Shown here one piece after another: positions 9,739-17,516 of a stretch of DNA of 64,000 nucleotides. The notes beneath the pieces are model-generated. The model was not told where the DNA came from. It ran no database searches and worked only from the letters and a program-made list of their open reading frames with translations. Position 1 is the first letter of the stretch. Every line of letters starts with the position of its first letter. This stretch comes from Paenibacillus illinoisensis NBRC 15959. GTDB lineage: Bacteria; Bacillota; Bacilli; Paenibacillales; Paenibacillaceae. The stretch is taken from contig NZ_BIME01000004.1 of NCBI RefSeq assembly GCF_004000925.1, positions 62,001 to 126,000 on the forward strand, in the 5' to 3' direction. The position numbers and the translations under genes are program-made.

Positions 9739-9781
9739 ATCATAGCGTGGATTGCTAACACTTAATGTGATTTATTTCACT
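9739..9781 (-). promoter_or_regulatory. nirB promoter with FNR-type site at -41.5
   Basis: On the minus strand a -10 hexamer TATGAT lies at 9744-9739. The inverted repeat TGTGA-N6-TCACT at 9766-9781 is close to the FNR consensus. Counting from the expected start at about 9732, the centre of the repeat falls at exactly -41.5, the position for class II activation by FNR/CRP proteins. No recognisable -35 box is present, as expected for an activated promoter. The rest of 9677-9988 holds nothing else that I recognise. Confidence 0.7.
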
Positions 9782-9988
9782 AAGAAAGAGATAAGTAGCA
9801 CAAATTAAAAAGTGTGAGCCCGGTCACGGAAACTGTTTTTTTATTGGAGCTTGAAGAATGGAAGGTATTGAGGTCCAGACGCTACTTTAAAATAAGAAAT
9901 ACGAACTATTGTTCTCTTTTTGTTTTCGTTGTAACATCGAGAATGGGATATGATGTTCCCTATTTCTTCGAAAGGAAGTTTTCGCATC

Positions 9989-10696
9989 ATGATGGGAAGA
10001 TCCCACCTGATTATTGGAACAGGCGTTTCACTTTCAGTACTGCAGCTGATGGGTGTGCAAGTCACGGCACCGGCTGTTACGGTTGCGCTCATTGGCTCGC
10101 TGCTGCCGGACATTGATGAGCCGAATTCCTTATTGGTATCCAAGGCGCTGCCCAATAGTCTGATCAGGCTGCTGCAAACCATTTTGCTGCCTACAGCCGT
10201 ATTTGTGTATTTTTATGTGCAGGCGAAGCCTTGGAATCTGCTGCTGGCCATTTTGGTCGGGCTGGTATCTTTCCTGCCATCGCGTTCGCTCCGCAAAGTG
10301 TTGATGTTCGCCATCGGACTGGGCCTTGTATTCTACGGTCACGCCCTCGCACCATGGAACCTGATTGCAGGGAGTCTGCTCATGTTATGTACTACGCTGA
10401 CCCACAGAGGTTTAACCCATACGCTCTATGGAACTGCAGTTTGGGGAGGACTGCTGTACAGCACAACGCATGAGCAGGGACCGGAGATTTGGGTTGCCGG
10501 AGGAGTAGCCTATGCCATGCATCTGCTTGCAGACTCGTTGACGAATCGCGGGATTCGTCCGCTTCCGCCACTCAAGTGGAGGATCAGAGCGAATTTGATG
10601 AGCACGGGGACCAAACATGGAGCCGTGGTCGAGAATGTATGTATTGTGCTAACGCTTATTTTGGCATGGATCGCATTTTCGCCGTTATTTCTGTAA
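9989..10696 (+). CDS. Membrane-bound metal-dependent hydrolase, YdjM/DUF457 family
   Basis: Integral membrane protein of 235 residues from the preferred start. Family motifs are MMGRSHLIIG at the N-terminus, LLPDIDEPNS near 45, THRGLTHTLYG near 145 and LLADSLTNRG near 183. These conserved His/Asp residues give the family its predicted metal-dependent hydrolase label; the reaction is not established. AAGGAAG sits about ten bases before the tandem ATG codons at 9989 and 9992, which argues against the upstream start at 9950. It stands alone and is divergent from nirB. Confidence 0.82.
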   Translation: MMGRSHLIIGTGVSLSVLQLMGVQVTAPAVTVALIGSLLPDIDEPNSLLVSKALPNSLIRLLQTILLPTAVFVYFYVQAKPWNLLLAILVGLVSFLPSRSLRKVLMFAIGLGLVFYGHALAPWNLIAGSLLMLCTTLTHRGLTHTLYGTAVWGGLLYSTTHEQGPEIWVAGGVAYAMHLLADSLTNRGIRPLPPLKWRIRANLMSTGTKHGAVVENVCIVLTLILAWIAFSPLFL

Positions 10697-10761
10697 CTCT
10701 GAGTAATAGGCATCGAGGTTATTTATCGGATTATGTAGCATGACGACATCAGCATGAATTC

Positions 10762-10799
10762 AAAAACGCCAGTCCAGAATAGAGGACTGGCGTTTTTTA
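10762..10799. terminator. Bidirectional terminator
   Basis: Stem CGCCAGTCC/GGACTGGCG around a short loop, with AAAAA on the left and TTTTTT on the right. It serves the hydrolase gene on the plus strand and the miniprotein operon on the minus strand. Confidence 0.88.
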
Positions 10800-10876
10800 T
10801 TGGCTCTCCGAATCCTGTACTAAACCTTACCATGTGTATAGAGTTCAAGGGGCTAAACCACAATTGGGAGCAAGGT

Positions 10877-10996
10877 TCAGGAAGAGGATGGGGAATCGGT
10901 AAGCTCATCAATATCCGAAGAGCCAAATACAAATAACACAACAAGGATAACTACAATTAATAGCTCTGCAAATCCAGTTCCGTCAAAGTCAGACAT
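10877..10996 (-). CDS. 39-residue membrane miniprotein, YjcZ-like
   Basis: Small frame starting MSDFDGTGFAELL and ending DSPSSS. A hydrophobic core of about 14 residues (residues 11-24) is followed by an acidic tail. GAGG lies eight bases before the ATG at 10996; a tandem ATG at 10999 is possible. The gene is 28 bp downstream of the 105-residue hypothetical gene on the same strand, suggesting co-transcription from its SigK-like promoter. The glycine/phenylalanine then leucine/isoleucine/valine composition recalls the YjcZ sporulation miniproteins of Bacillus, but the match is by composition only. Confidence 0.6.
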   Translation of the reverse strand: MSDFDGTGFAELLIVVILVVLFVFGSSDIDELTDSPSSS

Positions 10997-11024
10997 CATC
11001 CCAGCCTCATTTCATTCCATTCAT

Positions 11025-11342
11025 TTAGGAATTCATTCTTTTTTGGAAAGCTCGCATCACATCATCCAGAGTCACATCGCCCATCTCGTCAAGAAATTGG
11101 ACCAGTTTATCGGCATTCGAAGGGTTAATGTTTGTTAGTGTTTTATACTGTCCAACCAGCTCTACGACCAGAGTGGCCTCACGAAACAAGGTGACAGCAT
11201 CAACTCTTAATTTACCGCTAACAAGCAATGCTGCAACGATGAGTTCCAGGTTCTTACCTTTAAGATTGCCATTGAGAAGGGAGTTTGCGGCATTGGTTTT
11301 TTTGGATCCTTTATTCGATTTTCCATTCCTTCCCACTGCCAT
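11025..11342 (-). CDS. Hypothetical protein, probable sporulation gene
   Basis: 105 residues that I do not recognise. The first 28 are basic and rich in Lys, Asn, Gly and Ser (KSNKGSKKTNAANSL); the rest looks helical, with LELIVAALLVSGKLRVDAV near 32-50 and a C-terminal stretch FLDEMGDVTLDDVMRAF. There is no signal peptide or clear membrane span. GGGGGTCC precedes the ATG. A near-consensus SigK promoter lies about 45 bp upstream and a membrane miniprotein follows, so a late mother-cell role is inferred. Its function is unknown. Confidence 0.65.
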   Translation of the reverse strand: MAVGRNGKSNKGSKKTNAANSLLNGNLKGKNLELIVAALLVSGKLRVDAVTLFREATLVVELVGQYKTLTNINPSNADKLVQFLDEMGDVTLDDVMRAFQKRMNS

Positions 11343-11386
11343 AACAGGACCCCCACTGCTTGGTGTTTTGTTCTCTTTCGTTGTTG

Positions 11387-11414
11387 TATCTTATGTGTTA
11401 TTTCCTGTAATGTT
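11387..11414 (-). promoter_or_regulatory. Putative SigK-type promoter
   Basis: On the minus strand AACA is followed, after 15 bases, by CATAAGATA. The B. subtilis SigK pattern is MACM and CATANNNTA at this spacing. The expected start is near 11379, 37 bases before the ATG at 11342. SigE recognises similar -10 boxes, so the assignment between the two is not certain. Confidence 0.55.
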
Positions 11415-11440
11415 CGAACTATTAATCTATTTTTACGCAA

Positions 11441-11482
11441 AAAAAAGAGACACTCCAACCAAAGTCGGAATGCCTCTTTATC
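11441..11482 (-). terminator. Terminator of the M42 peptidase gene
   Basis: On the minus strand an imperfect hairpin (GAGGCATTCCGAC with GTTGGAGTGTCTC) is followed by TTTTTTTT. It lies 50-90 bases after the peptidase stop. Confidence 0.75.
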
Positions 11483-11529
11483 TGGAGAGAGATCAACCAG
11501 AGTTTTTCAATTCTATCACTCGCTGAGCA

Positions 11530-12603
11530 TTACGCGTTTTCAATAATAGTGTTCATGGTCGTACGATCCAAACCCTTCACCAATTTGACAAGCAGTGCCT
11601 TGGCAGCATCATAGTCATCGGTGTGAATGATGGAAGATGAGGTATGGATGTAACGGGCACAGATCCCAATGACGGTTGAAGGTACGCCAATTCCGCTCAG
11701 ATGAACTTGTCCTGCATCCGTGCCACCAGGTGAGATAAAGTATTGCATCTTGATCTGGTTCGAAGAAGCGGTATCCTGCACATATTCCACCATGCCGCGG
11801 TGAGTGAACATGCCTGGATCGAAAATACGAAGCAGAGCACCTTGCCCAATGTGTCCAAAGGACTGTTTGTCACCTGTCATGTCATTGGCTGCACTGCAGT
11901 CCAGGGCGAAGAAGATGTCTGGTTCAATCAGATTGGCAGCTGTACGCGCACCGCGAAGCCCCAATTCCTCCTGAACTGTTGCACCGCAATACAGCGTGTT
12001 TGGAAGCTTCTCTTGGTGGAGTGCTTCAACGAGCTCAAGGGCAAGTCCGACTCCGTAGCGGTTATCCCAGGCTTTTGCCATAATTTTTTTCGGGTTCGCC
12101 AGGGGTGTAAATTCACAGATCGGCACGATTTGCATGCCTGGGTGAATCCCCCAAGATTCGGCTTCCGCACGGTTATCCGCACCAATATCCAGGTACATGT
12201 GATTCAGATCAACCGGTTTGCTCCGTTGGGACTCATCCAGCAAGTGAGTAGGCGTAGAACCTACAACGCCCGTAATACGGCGATCCGGAGTGATAATCTG
12301 TAGGCGCTGAGACAGGACAGCCTGACTCCACCATCCACCAAGCGGTCGGAATTTAACCATGCCCGTTTCCGTAATGCCTGTTGTCATGAAGCCCACTTCA
12401 TCAAAGTGTCCGGCTACCATAACTTTCGGGCCTGATTCTTCACCGCGAAGTACACCGAAAAGACTTCCCAGACGATCCTGCACAAATTCCTCTGTATATT
12501 GGGAGAGCTGCTCCTTCATCCATCCACGAAGCTCGCGCTCGAATCCGGAAGCGGAAGGGAATTCCGTTAACGTACGAAACATCTCCATTGTTTTTTCATT
12601 CAT
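11530..12603 (-). CDS. M42 family metallopeptidase (glutamyl/leucyl aminopeptidase type)
   Basis: Cytosolic dizinc aminopeptidase, 357 residues. Metal and catalytic motifs in order are GHFDEVG near 67, WDNRYG near 178, QEELGLRG near 210, a conserved Asp in ALDCSAANDMTG near 235, and YIHTSSS near 315. The track of codons is open to 12672, but AGAGGAG lies just before the ATG at 12603. It stands alone on the minus strand. A possible -10 box TATAAT (12708-12703, minus) lies upstream without a good -35. Confidence 0.92.
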   Translation of the reverse strand: MNEKTMEMFRTLTEFPSASGFERELRGWMKEQLSQYTEEFVQDRLGSLFGVLRGEESGPKVMVAGHFDEVGFMTTGITETGMVKFRPLGGWWSQAVLSQRLQIITPDRRITGVVGSTPTHLLDESQRSKPVDLNHMYLDIGADNRAEAESWGIHPGMQIVPICEFTPLANPKKIMAKAWDNRYGVGLALELVEALHQEKLPNTLYCGATVQEELGLRGARTAANLIEPDIFFALDCSAANDMTGDKQSFGHIGQGALLRIFDPGMFTHRGMVEYVQDTASSNQIKMQYFISPGGTDAGQVHLSGIGVPSTVIGICARYIHTSSSIIHTDDYDAAKALLVKLVKGLDRTTMNTIIENA

Positions 12604-12919
12604 GTGTCGACAACTCCTCTGCTTGTATGTATGACAGTCTTGACAGAACGGCTGCAGACTGTTGCCCTCCATTCATAAAGGACATTATTAACCACTGGTC
12701 ACATTATAGTATGAACCTTGCGCACCTAATTGTCCATGTCTGTGTCACGTATCGGATTCATCGTTAGTACAATGAATGTGAAGTCTTCTTTTGGATTGGG
12801 CTTTTCCCTCACGCTTTTCACAGCATGATTGAATATGCATGAGTTGAGACACTCCTGCGATCCCATAATCCGGGATTTTTATTCGTTTGCTTGACGACAG
12901 GAAGGAGTTGGGACACCAG
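12604..12919. other. Intergenic region, no gene seen
   Basis: This 316-bp gap separates the divergent M42 peptidase and the miniprotein-spoVA block. Apart from the weak minus-strand -10 box near 12703-12708 and a short ATCCC/GGGAT hairpin with a T run near 12860-12881, nothing is recognised. Confidence 0.5.
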
Positions 12920-13003
12920 ATGAAGCCACCTCATGAAGGCAATGAAGATATCCTTTTTATCGTCCTTTTTATTTTGCTCGTCATCGTACTTCTTTATTTA
13001 TAG
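12920..13003 (+). CDS. 27-residue membrane miniprotein upstream of spoVA
   Basis: A tiny frame: nine polar residues (MKPPHEGNE) followed by a hydrophobic span from residue 11 to the end (ILFIVLFILLVIVLLYL). AGGAAGGAG lies 12 bases before the ATG, slightly far but strong. The hydrophobic stretch resembles the core of YjcZ-type sporulation miniproteins. It lies 220 bp before spoVAC, so a forespore or spore-membrane role is plausible but unproven. Chance is possible at this length; the clean ribosome site and segregated polar/hydrophobic halves argue for a real gene. Confidence 0.5.
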   Translation: MKPPHEGNEDILFIVLFILLVIVLLYL

Positions 13004-13226
13004 GGAAATAATTCACACCTGACTGTTGTGCGATTAGCTCAACTTCTCTCTAATCCGGCGTATTGAATTTAAGCTGCTAAACCGTTCTCTCCCCAACTGG
13101 AAACAATTGATGCAATTCGCCGGATACATAACCTTCCCACGATTAACAAACAATGAACATAGGATTCCACACGAGATGCAGCGACAAGCTGTGCGACCTA
13201 TTCGATTTCTAAGGAGGTTCTGAATC

Positions 13227-13733
13227 TTGCCAGCTCAAACCAAAGGATCCGATAACGGAAAAAAATCATCATCCCTGTCCATCAGCGAACAGGATTACAA
13301 GAAAGTAGCCAAAAAGCATGAGCCCGCTCGTCCGATCCTTGCGAATTGCATTAAGGCTTTCTTTGTCGGGGGATTCATTTGCATCATTGGACAGGCTATC
13401 CAGGAAGCATTCAAGGCAGGTTTCGATATGACTTCCAAGGAAGCGGCCAGTCCTACGGTTGCGGTCATGATCCTGATCTCGGTTATCCTCACCTGCCTTG
13501 GGGTCTACGATAAAATCGCCCAGTGGGCCGGAGCAGGAACAGCGGTCCCGGTTACCGGCTTTGCCAACTCGATGTGCTCAGCAGCATTGGAGCACCGTGC
13601 GGAGGGACTTGTCCTTGGCGTTGGAGCCAACATGTTTAAGCTAGCCGGATCGGTTATCGTATTCGGCGTCGTGGCTGCCTTTATTATAGGTATCATTTAC
13701 GCCTTCCTTGGATTAGGAGGTGGGCATCTATGA
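13227..13733 (+). CDS. spoVAC: Stage V sporulation protein AC
   Basis: Inner-membrane component of the SpoVA channel that moves calcium-dipicolinate into the forespore and out at germination; the B. subtilis protein behaves as a mechanosensitive channel. It has 168 residues: a hydrophilic N-terminal 35, then hydrophobic segments with the family motifs KAFFVGGFICIIGQ and GAGTAVPVTGFANSM. The start is TTG at 13227 with AAGGAGG nine bases upstream. Its stop overlaps the spoVAD start by 4 bp. I found no convincing forespore sigma promoter in the upstream 220 bp. Confidence 0.96.
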   Translation: MPAQTKGSDNGKKSSSLSISEQDYKKVAKKHEPARPILANCIKAFFVGGFICIIGQAIQEAFKAGFDMTSKEAASPTVAVMILISVILTCLGVYDKIAQWAGAGTAVPVTGFANSMCSAALEHRAEGLVLGVGANMFKLAGSVIVFGVVAAFIIGIIYAFLGLGGGHL

Positions 13734-14746
13734 AGCTTGTCGGACGCCAAACCTGGGAGTTTGAGAATCGCCCTCGAATTATCGGCAGGGCTGCGGTTGT
13801 TGGGCCAGAGGAGGGAGCTGGACCACTGTCCGCCGATTTCGATTACGTCTATGACAATCTGGAGATTGGCGAGAAAACATGGGAAAAAGGGGAGCGCAAG
13901 CTGCTTGAACAAGCTACACAGCTGGCACTCATCAATGCAAACATCACAAAGGAAGAACTGCAGTTTTTCATTGGTGGCGATCTCCTCAACCAGATCATCA
14001 GCAGTTCCTTTTCGGCTCGGAAACTGGGAGCTCCTTACCTCGGTGTGTTTGGGGCTTGTTCGACCTCCATGGAGAGCCTGGCATTAGCATCCCTAATTGT
14101 TGATTCAGGTGGAGGTGATTATGTCCTCGCCGGTACGGTCAGCCATAACTGCACAGTGGAGAAGCAGTTCCGCTACCCGACCGAGTATGGATCCCAGAAA
14201 CCTCCTTATGCACAGTACACCGTGACCGGATCTGGTTGCGGCGTAGTCTCCCGCTCAGGGGAAGGCCCAGTTGTCACGCGGGCAACGATTGGACGGGTCA
14301 TGGATCTTGGAATCAAGGATCCGTTTAACATGGGGGCAGCCATGGCCCCGGCAGCGGCAGATACCATCGTGTCTCATTTCCGGGATACAGGGCTTGAACC
14401 AGGGTATTACGATCTTATCGTCACTGGCGATTTGGCTTCGGTTGGACTCCCCATCACGAAGGAACTGTTGCAAAAGGAAGGCATCCCCATGGAACAAACG
14501 ACGTTTAATGACTGTGGACTCATGATTTATGATCGGGAGAAGCAGCCATTCGTTGTAGCAGGCGGCAGCGGCTGCGGCTGTTCAGCGACTGTGACGTATG
14601 GACATATTTTGAATCGGATGCAAAAAGGCGATCTCAAACGGGTACTGGTTGTGGCCACGGGTGCACTGTTGTCACCGATTTCCTATCAGCAGGGCGAGAG
14701 CATCCCGTGTATTGCACACGCCGTAGCCATTGAAAAGGAGGGATAA
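13730..14746 (+). CDS. spoVAD: Stage V sporulation protein AD
   Basis: Soluble, membrane-associated component of the SpoVA complex that binds dipicolinic acid; the fold is that of thiolases. It has 338 residues, the usual length. Recognisable stretches are GACSTSMESLALAS near 102, AGTVSHNCTVEKQFR near 133, and GGSGCGCSATVTYGHI near 275. It overlaps spoVAC by 4 bp and is followed by spoVAE after 3 bp, so the three are one transcript expected in the forespore. Confidence 0.96.
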   Translation: MKLVGRQTWEFENRPRIIGRAAVVGPEEGAGPLSADFDYVYDNLEIGEKTWEKGERKLLEQATQLALINANITKEELQFFIGGDLLNQIISSSFSARKLGAPYLGVFGACSTSMESLALASLIVDSGGGDYVLAGTVSHNCTVEKQFRYPTEYGSQKPPYAQYTVTGSGCGVVSRSGEGPVVTRATIGRVMDLGIKDPFNMGAAMAPAAADTIVSHFRDTGLEPGYYDLIVTGDLASVGLPITKELLQKEGIPMEQTTFNDCGLMIYDREKQPFVVAGGSGCGCSATVTYGHILNRMQKGDLKRVLVVATGALLSPISYQQGESIPCIAHAVAIEKEG

Positions 14747-14749
14747 ACG

Positions 14750-15100
14750 ATGCAATTTTTATGGGCATTTATTGTTGGCGGACTGATCTGTGTGGTCGGT
14801 CAGCTGCTGATGGATGGCGTCAAGCTGACGCCGGCTCACACGATGAGTACGCTCGTTGTGGCAGGGGCGGTTGCGGATGCGCTCGGATGGTATGATCCGC
14901 TGGTTAAATTTGCAGGAGCTGGAGCATCCATCCCCATTACGAGTTTTGGCAATTCACTCGTGCACGGGGCATTGACCGAGCTTGAAAAGGTGGGGTGGAT
15001 CGGGGTTATTACCGGGATATTCGACCTGACGGCTGCAGGGATATCAGCGGCGATTATCTTCTCCTTTCTCGCCGCGCTGGTGGTTCGGCCGAAAGGCTGA
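14750..15100 (+). CDS. spoVAE: Stage V sporulation protein AE
   Basis: Small membrane component of the SpoVA channel, 116 residues. It resembles SpoVAC in the motifs FIVGGLICVVGQLLMDG and GAGASIPITSFGNSLVHGA, which shows their common origin. It starts 3 bp after spoVAD (ribosome site AAGGAGGG within the end of spoVAD). A terminator follows. The set here is C-D-E only; spoVAA, AB and AF are not in this window. Confidence 0.95.
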   Translation: MQFLWAFIVGGLICVVGQLLMDGVKLTPAHTMSTLVVAGAVADALGWYDPLVKFAGAGASIPITSFGNSLVHGALTELEKVGWIGVITGIFDLTAAGISAAIIFSFLAALVVRPKG

Positions 15101-15141
15101 CAAGGCGCAGTCCAATGGTTTTAGCCATATATGTATACACT

Positions 15142-15177
15142 AAAAGGCTCCGGATGTTTAACATCCGGGGCTTTTTG
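15142..15177 (+). terminator. Terminator of spoVAC-AD-AE
   Basis: Hairpin AAAAGGCTCCGGATG / CATCCGGGGCTTTTT with a 4-6 base loop and a T run. Confidence 0.9.
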
Positions 15178-15308
15178 TCGCAATCATGCGAGAATGGCGG
15201 CCAATCTGACGGCTGGAAACAAATTGTGATTCTCTTCGAGTGTACTCGCGCCCGTTGTTCATGTACAATAAAAGGAAATCTGTATGCTTTTTTAGGAGGT
15301 TAGACCAC

Positions 15309-16265
15309 ATGCCTGTGCGCAAAGAGTCGATCCAAATCATTTCAGCAGTTCGTTCTAATCTAGAATCTTGCATAATGGGGAAATCCTTTGAAATTCAACT
15401 TTTGCTCACAGCTTTGCTTGCAGGCGGACACGTTCTGATCGAAGACGTACCCGGAACAGGCAAGACACAGTTGATCAAAGCATTATCGAAATCCATGCGC
15501 GGAGAATACCGCCGCATTCAATGTAATCCAGATATTTTGCCAAGTGATATTACAGGTGTATCCGTATTCCACCCGCGTGACGAGCGCTTTTATTTCCGTC
15601 CGGGACCGGTCATGACCAACATACTTCTGGCGGATGAGATCAACAGGGCAACAACGAAAACCCAGTCAGCTCTGTTGGAAGTGATGGAAGAACGCAGTGT
15701 AACGGTAGATGGCGATACCTATGATCTGCCGCACCCGTTCATGCTCTGTGCTACCCAGAATCCAATCGATTTTGAGGGAACGTATACACTGCCGGAAGCA
15801 CAGCTCGACCGGTTTATGCTGAAAATAAGTCTGGGTTATCCCGACAAGGATATCGAGAGGACATTACTGAAGCAGCATCAGTCAGGACAGCCCGTGGACC
15901 GGCTGGAGTCCGTAACTCACATGGACCAGATATCGGCGATTCAGCAGGAGATCAAGGAAGTCTTTATCGGTGATCCGGTCATGGACTATCTGCTTGACGT
16001 CGTTCGCAATACACGTTCGCATCCGTCCGTGCTGCTGGGGGCCAGCCCGCGTGCAGCCATTTCATTCATGATGGCGGTGAAGGCGTTTGCCTTCCTGCAG
16101 GAACGTGATTATGTGCTCCCGGATGACGTAAAAACGATGGCCCCGTATGTCCTTTCCCATCGGATTGTACTGCGTCCTGAAGCGAGACTGGACAGCATGA
16201 GCTCTGAAGCCGTACTGAATTCTGTACTTCAGCAGGTTCGTGTGCCCGTCTCCATGGGGAAATAA
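15309..16265 (+). CDS. MoxR family AAA+ ATPase
   Basis: Cytoplasmic ATPase of the MoxR type, thought to act as a chaperone in assembly of membrane or surface complexes; 318 residues. Walker A is EDVPGTGKTQ near 43-52, Walker B LLADEINRA near 107, then sensor 1 ATQNPIDFEGTY and a MoxR-type arginine region ASPRAAI near 255. The frame is open from 15240, but TAGGAGG sits ten bases before the ATG at 15309. It opens an operon with a DUF58 protein (3-bp gap) and a transglutaminase-like protein, the usual MoxR trio. Confidence 0.94.
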   Translation: MPVRKESIQIISAVRSNLESCIMGKSFEIQLLLTALLAGGHVLIEDVPGTGKTQLIKALSKSMRGEYRRIQCNPDILPSDITGVSVFHPRDERFYFRPGPVMTNILLADEINRATTKTQSALLEVMEERSVTVDGDTYDLPHPFMLCATQNPIDFEGTYTLPEAQLDRFMLKISLGYPDKDIERTLLKQHQSGQPVDRLESVTHMDQISAIQQEIKEVFIGDPVMDYLLDVVRNTRSHPSVLLGASPRAAISFMMAVKAFAFLQERDYVLPDDVKTMAPYVLSHRIVLRPEARLDSMSSEAVLNSVLQQVRVPVSMGK

Positions 16266-16268
16266 TTC

Positions 16269-17516
16269 ATGAAGCCGCTTTTGAGTAATGTCAGAAGAGG
16301 AATGCGCCACCCCCGCGTATGGAGTATCGCGATGGTGTGGATTTGCTGCTTGGCCTATGTATTATTCCAGGGCGGGAAAACATCCATCATGCTGCTTTCG
16401 ATGGTAACCCTCCTTTGTCTGTATCTTGCCATTGCCGGATTCAGTGGAGTAAGACGTGCACGCGGTGTACGAATGCTATCATCGGGTCAGGACCATGAAG
16501 AGCTGCTGCATGCCGGTGACCAGGTTCAGGTGAAGCTCAGGCTGACCATTCCCGGATTTTTGCCACTGCCTTACGTGGTTGTCCGTGAAATGCTGCATCG
16601 TCATAATGGGGAATCCTGGTCCTTCAGGGAGAGCCTGATTCCGAACATGCGGGGAAATGGAGAGCTGTCTTTCCAGACTCCGCCGCTGGAGCGCGGCAAA
16701 TATGCGTTTTCCGAAACGGAATGTGCAAGCGAGGATATCTTTGGCCTGATTGAGCATCGTGGTACATTCAAGGCCAAAGGCGAGTTTAGGGTGCTGCCTC
16801 GTACTGTATTCATACCGTACTGGCAGCTGTACGATCGTAAATCACGACTGTCTGGTCCACAGACCGCGCAGACGCGTTCCCGTAGGGAAACAACTCAAAT
16901 TAACGGTGTTCGTGATTACGTGTATGGCGACAGGCTGTCCCGCATTCACTGGAATGCTACAGCCAAGACAGGAACATGGAAATCCAAGGAGTTCGAACAT
17001 GAATCGGTACCCAAAACCATCTTAATACTTGACGCTCTGGCGAGCAGTTACGAGCAGGGGGAAACATTTGAGCTGGCGGTTTCCACTGCGGCATCGTTAT
17101 TGGAGTATGGTACGAGAGAACGGATGGGTATGGGGCTGATGACGCTATCTGACCAAACGACGCTGCTTCCTCCAAGCGAAAGCCTGATGGATCGGCAGAA
17201 GATGATGCATCATCTGGTGGATGTTCAGAATGATGGTCAGGATAAAAGGCTGCTGCCCGGTATTGAGAAGCTTGCTCGTCAGCTGCCGCAGGGCGCTTAT
17301 TTTGTAGTCATATCTCCCCAGAAGGATGAAAAAGTACTGGAACTGCTGCGGTGGGCTGATACTCGCGGGATGACTCCGTGTCATATTATCCTTGATACCA
17401 AGGATTCACGTCAGAGTGCCGAATGGGCCGCCATGCTGCGAGGAAGAGGCACGAGATCCTTTGTTGTTTCCCATCTGCAGGAACTTCCAACGGTTATGGG
17501 GGGAGGTTCTGTATGA
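16269..17516 (+). CDS. DUF58 domain protein
   Basis: Membrane-anchored partner of MoxR ATPases, 415 residues. Two hydrophobic segments lie within residues 17-57. The DUF58 core motif VRDYVYGDRLSRIHWNAT is near 212-229, followed by KSKEFEHE. DUF58 proteins often carry a von Willebrand A-like fold; the C-terminal half here fits that length. The gene lies 3 bp after moxR and its stop overlaps the next start (ATGA). Function in the family is poorly defined. Confidence 0.9.
   Translation: MKPLLSNVRRGMRHPRVWSIAMVWICCLAYVLFQGGKTSIMLLSMVTLLCLYLAIAGFSGVRRARGVRMLSSGQDHEELLHAGDQVQVKLRLTIPGFLPLPYVVVREMLHRHNGESWSFRESLIPNMRGNGELSFQTPPLERGKYAFSETECASEDIFGLIEHRGTFKAKGEFRVLPRTVFIPYWQLYDRKSRLSGPQTAQTRSRRETTQINGVRDYVYGDRLSRIHWNATAKTGTWKSKEFEHESVPKTILILDALASSYEQGETFELAVSTAASLLEYGTRERMGMGLMTLSDQTTLLPPSESLMDRQKMMHHLVDVQNDGQDKRLLPGIEKLARQLPQGAYFVVISPQKDEKVLELLRWADTRGMTPCHIILDTKDSRQSAEWAAMLRGRGTRSFVVSHLQELPTVMGGGSV

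Noticed and set aside
13004-13226. Search for a SigG/SigF promoter before spoVAC
   Set aside because: Fragments such as CATAACC and GAATT occur but not at the required spacing, so no promoter is called.
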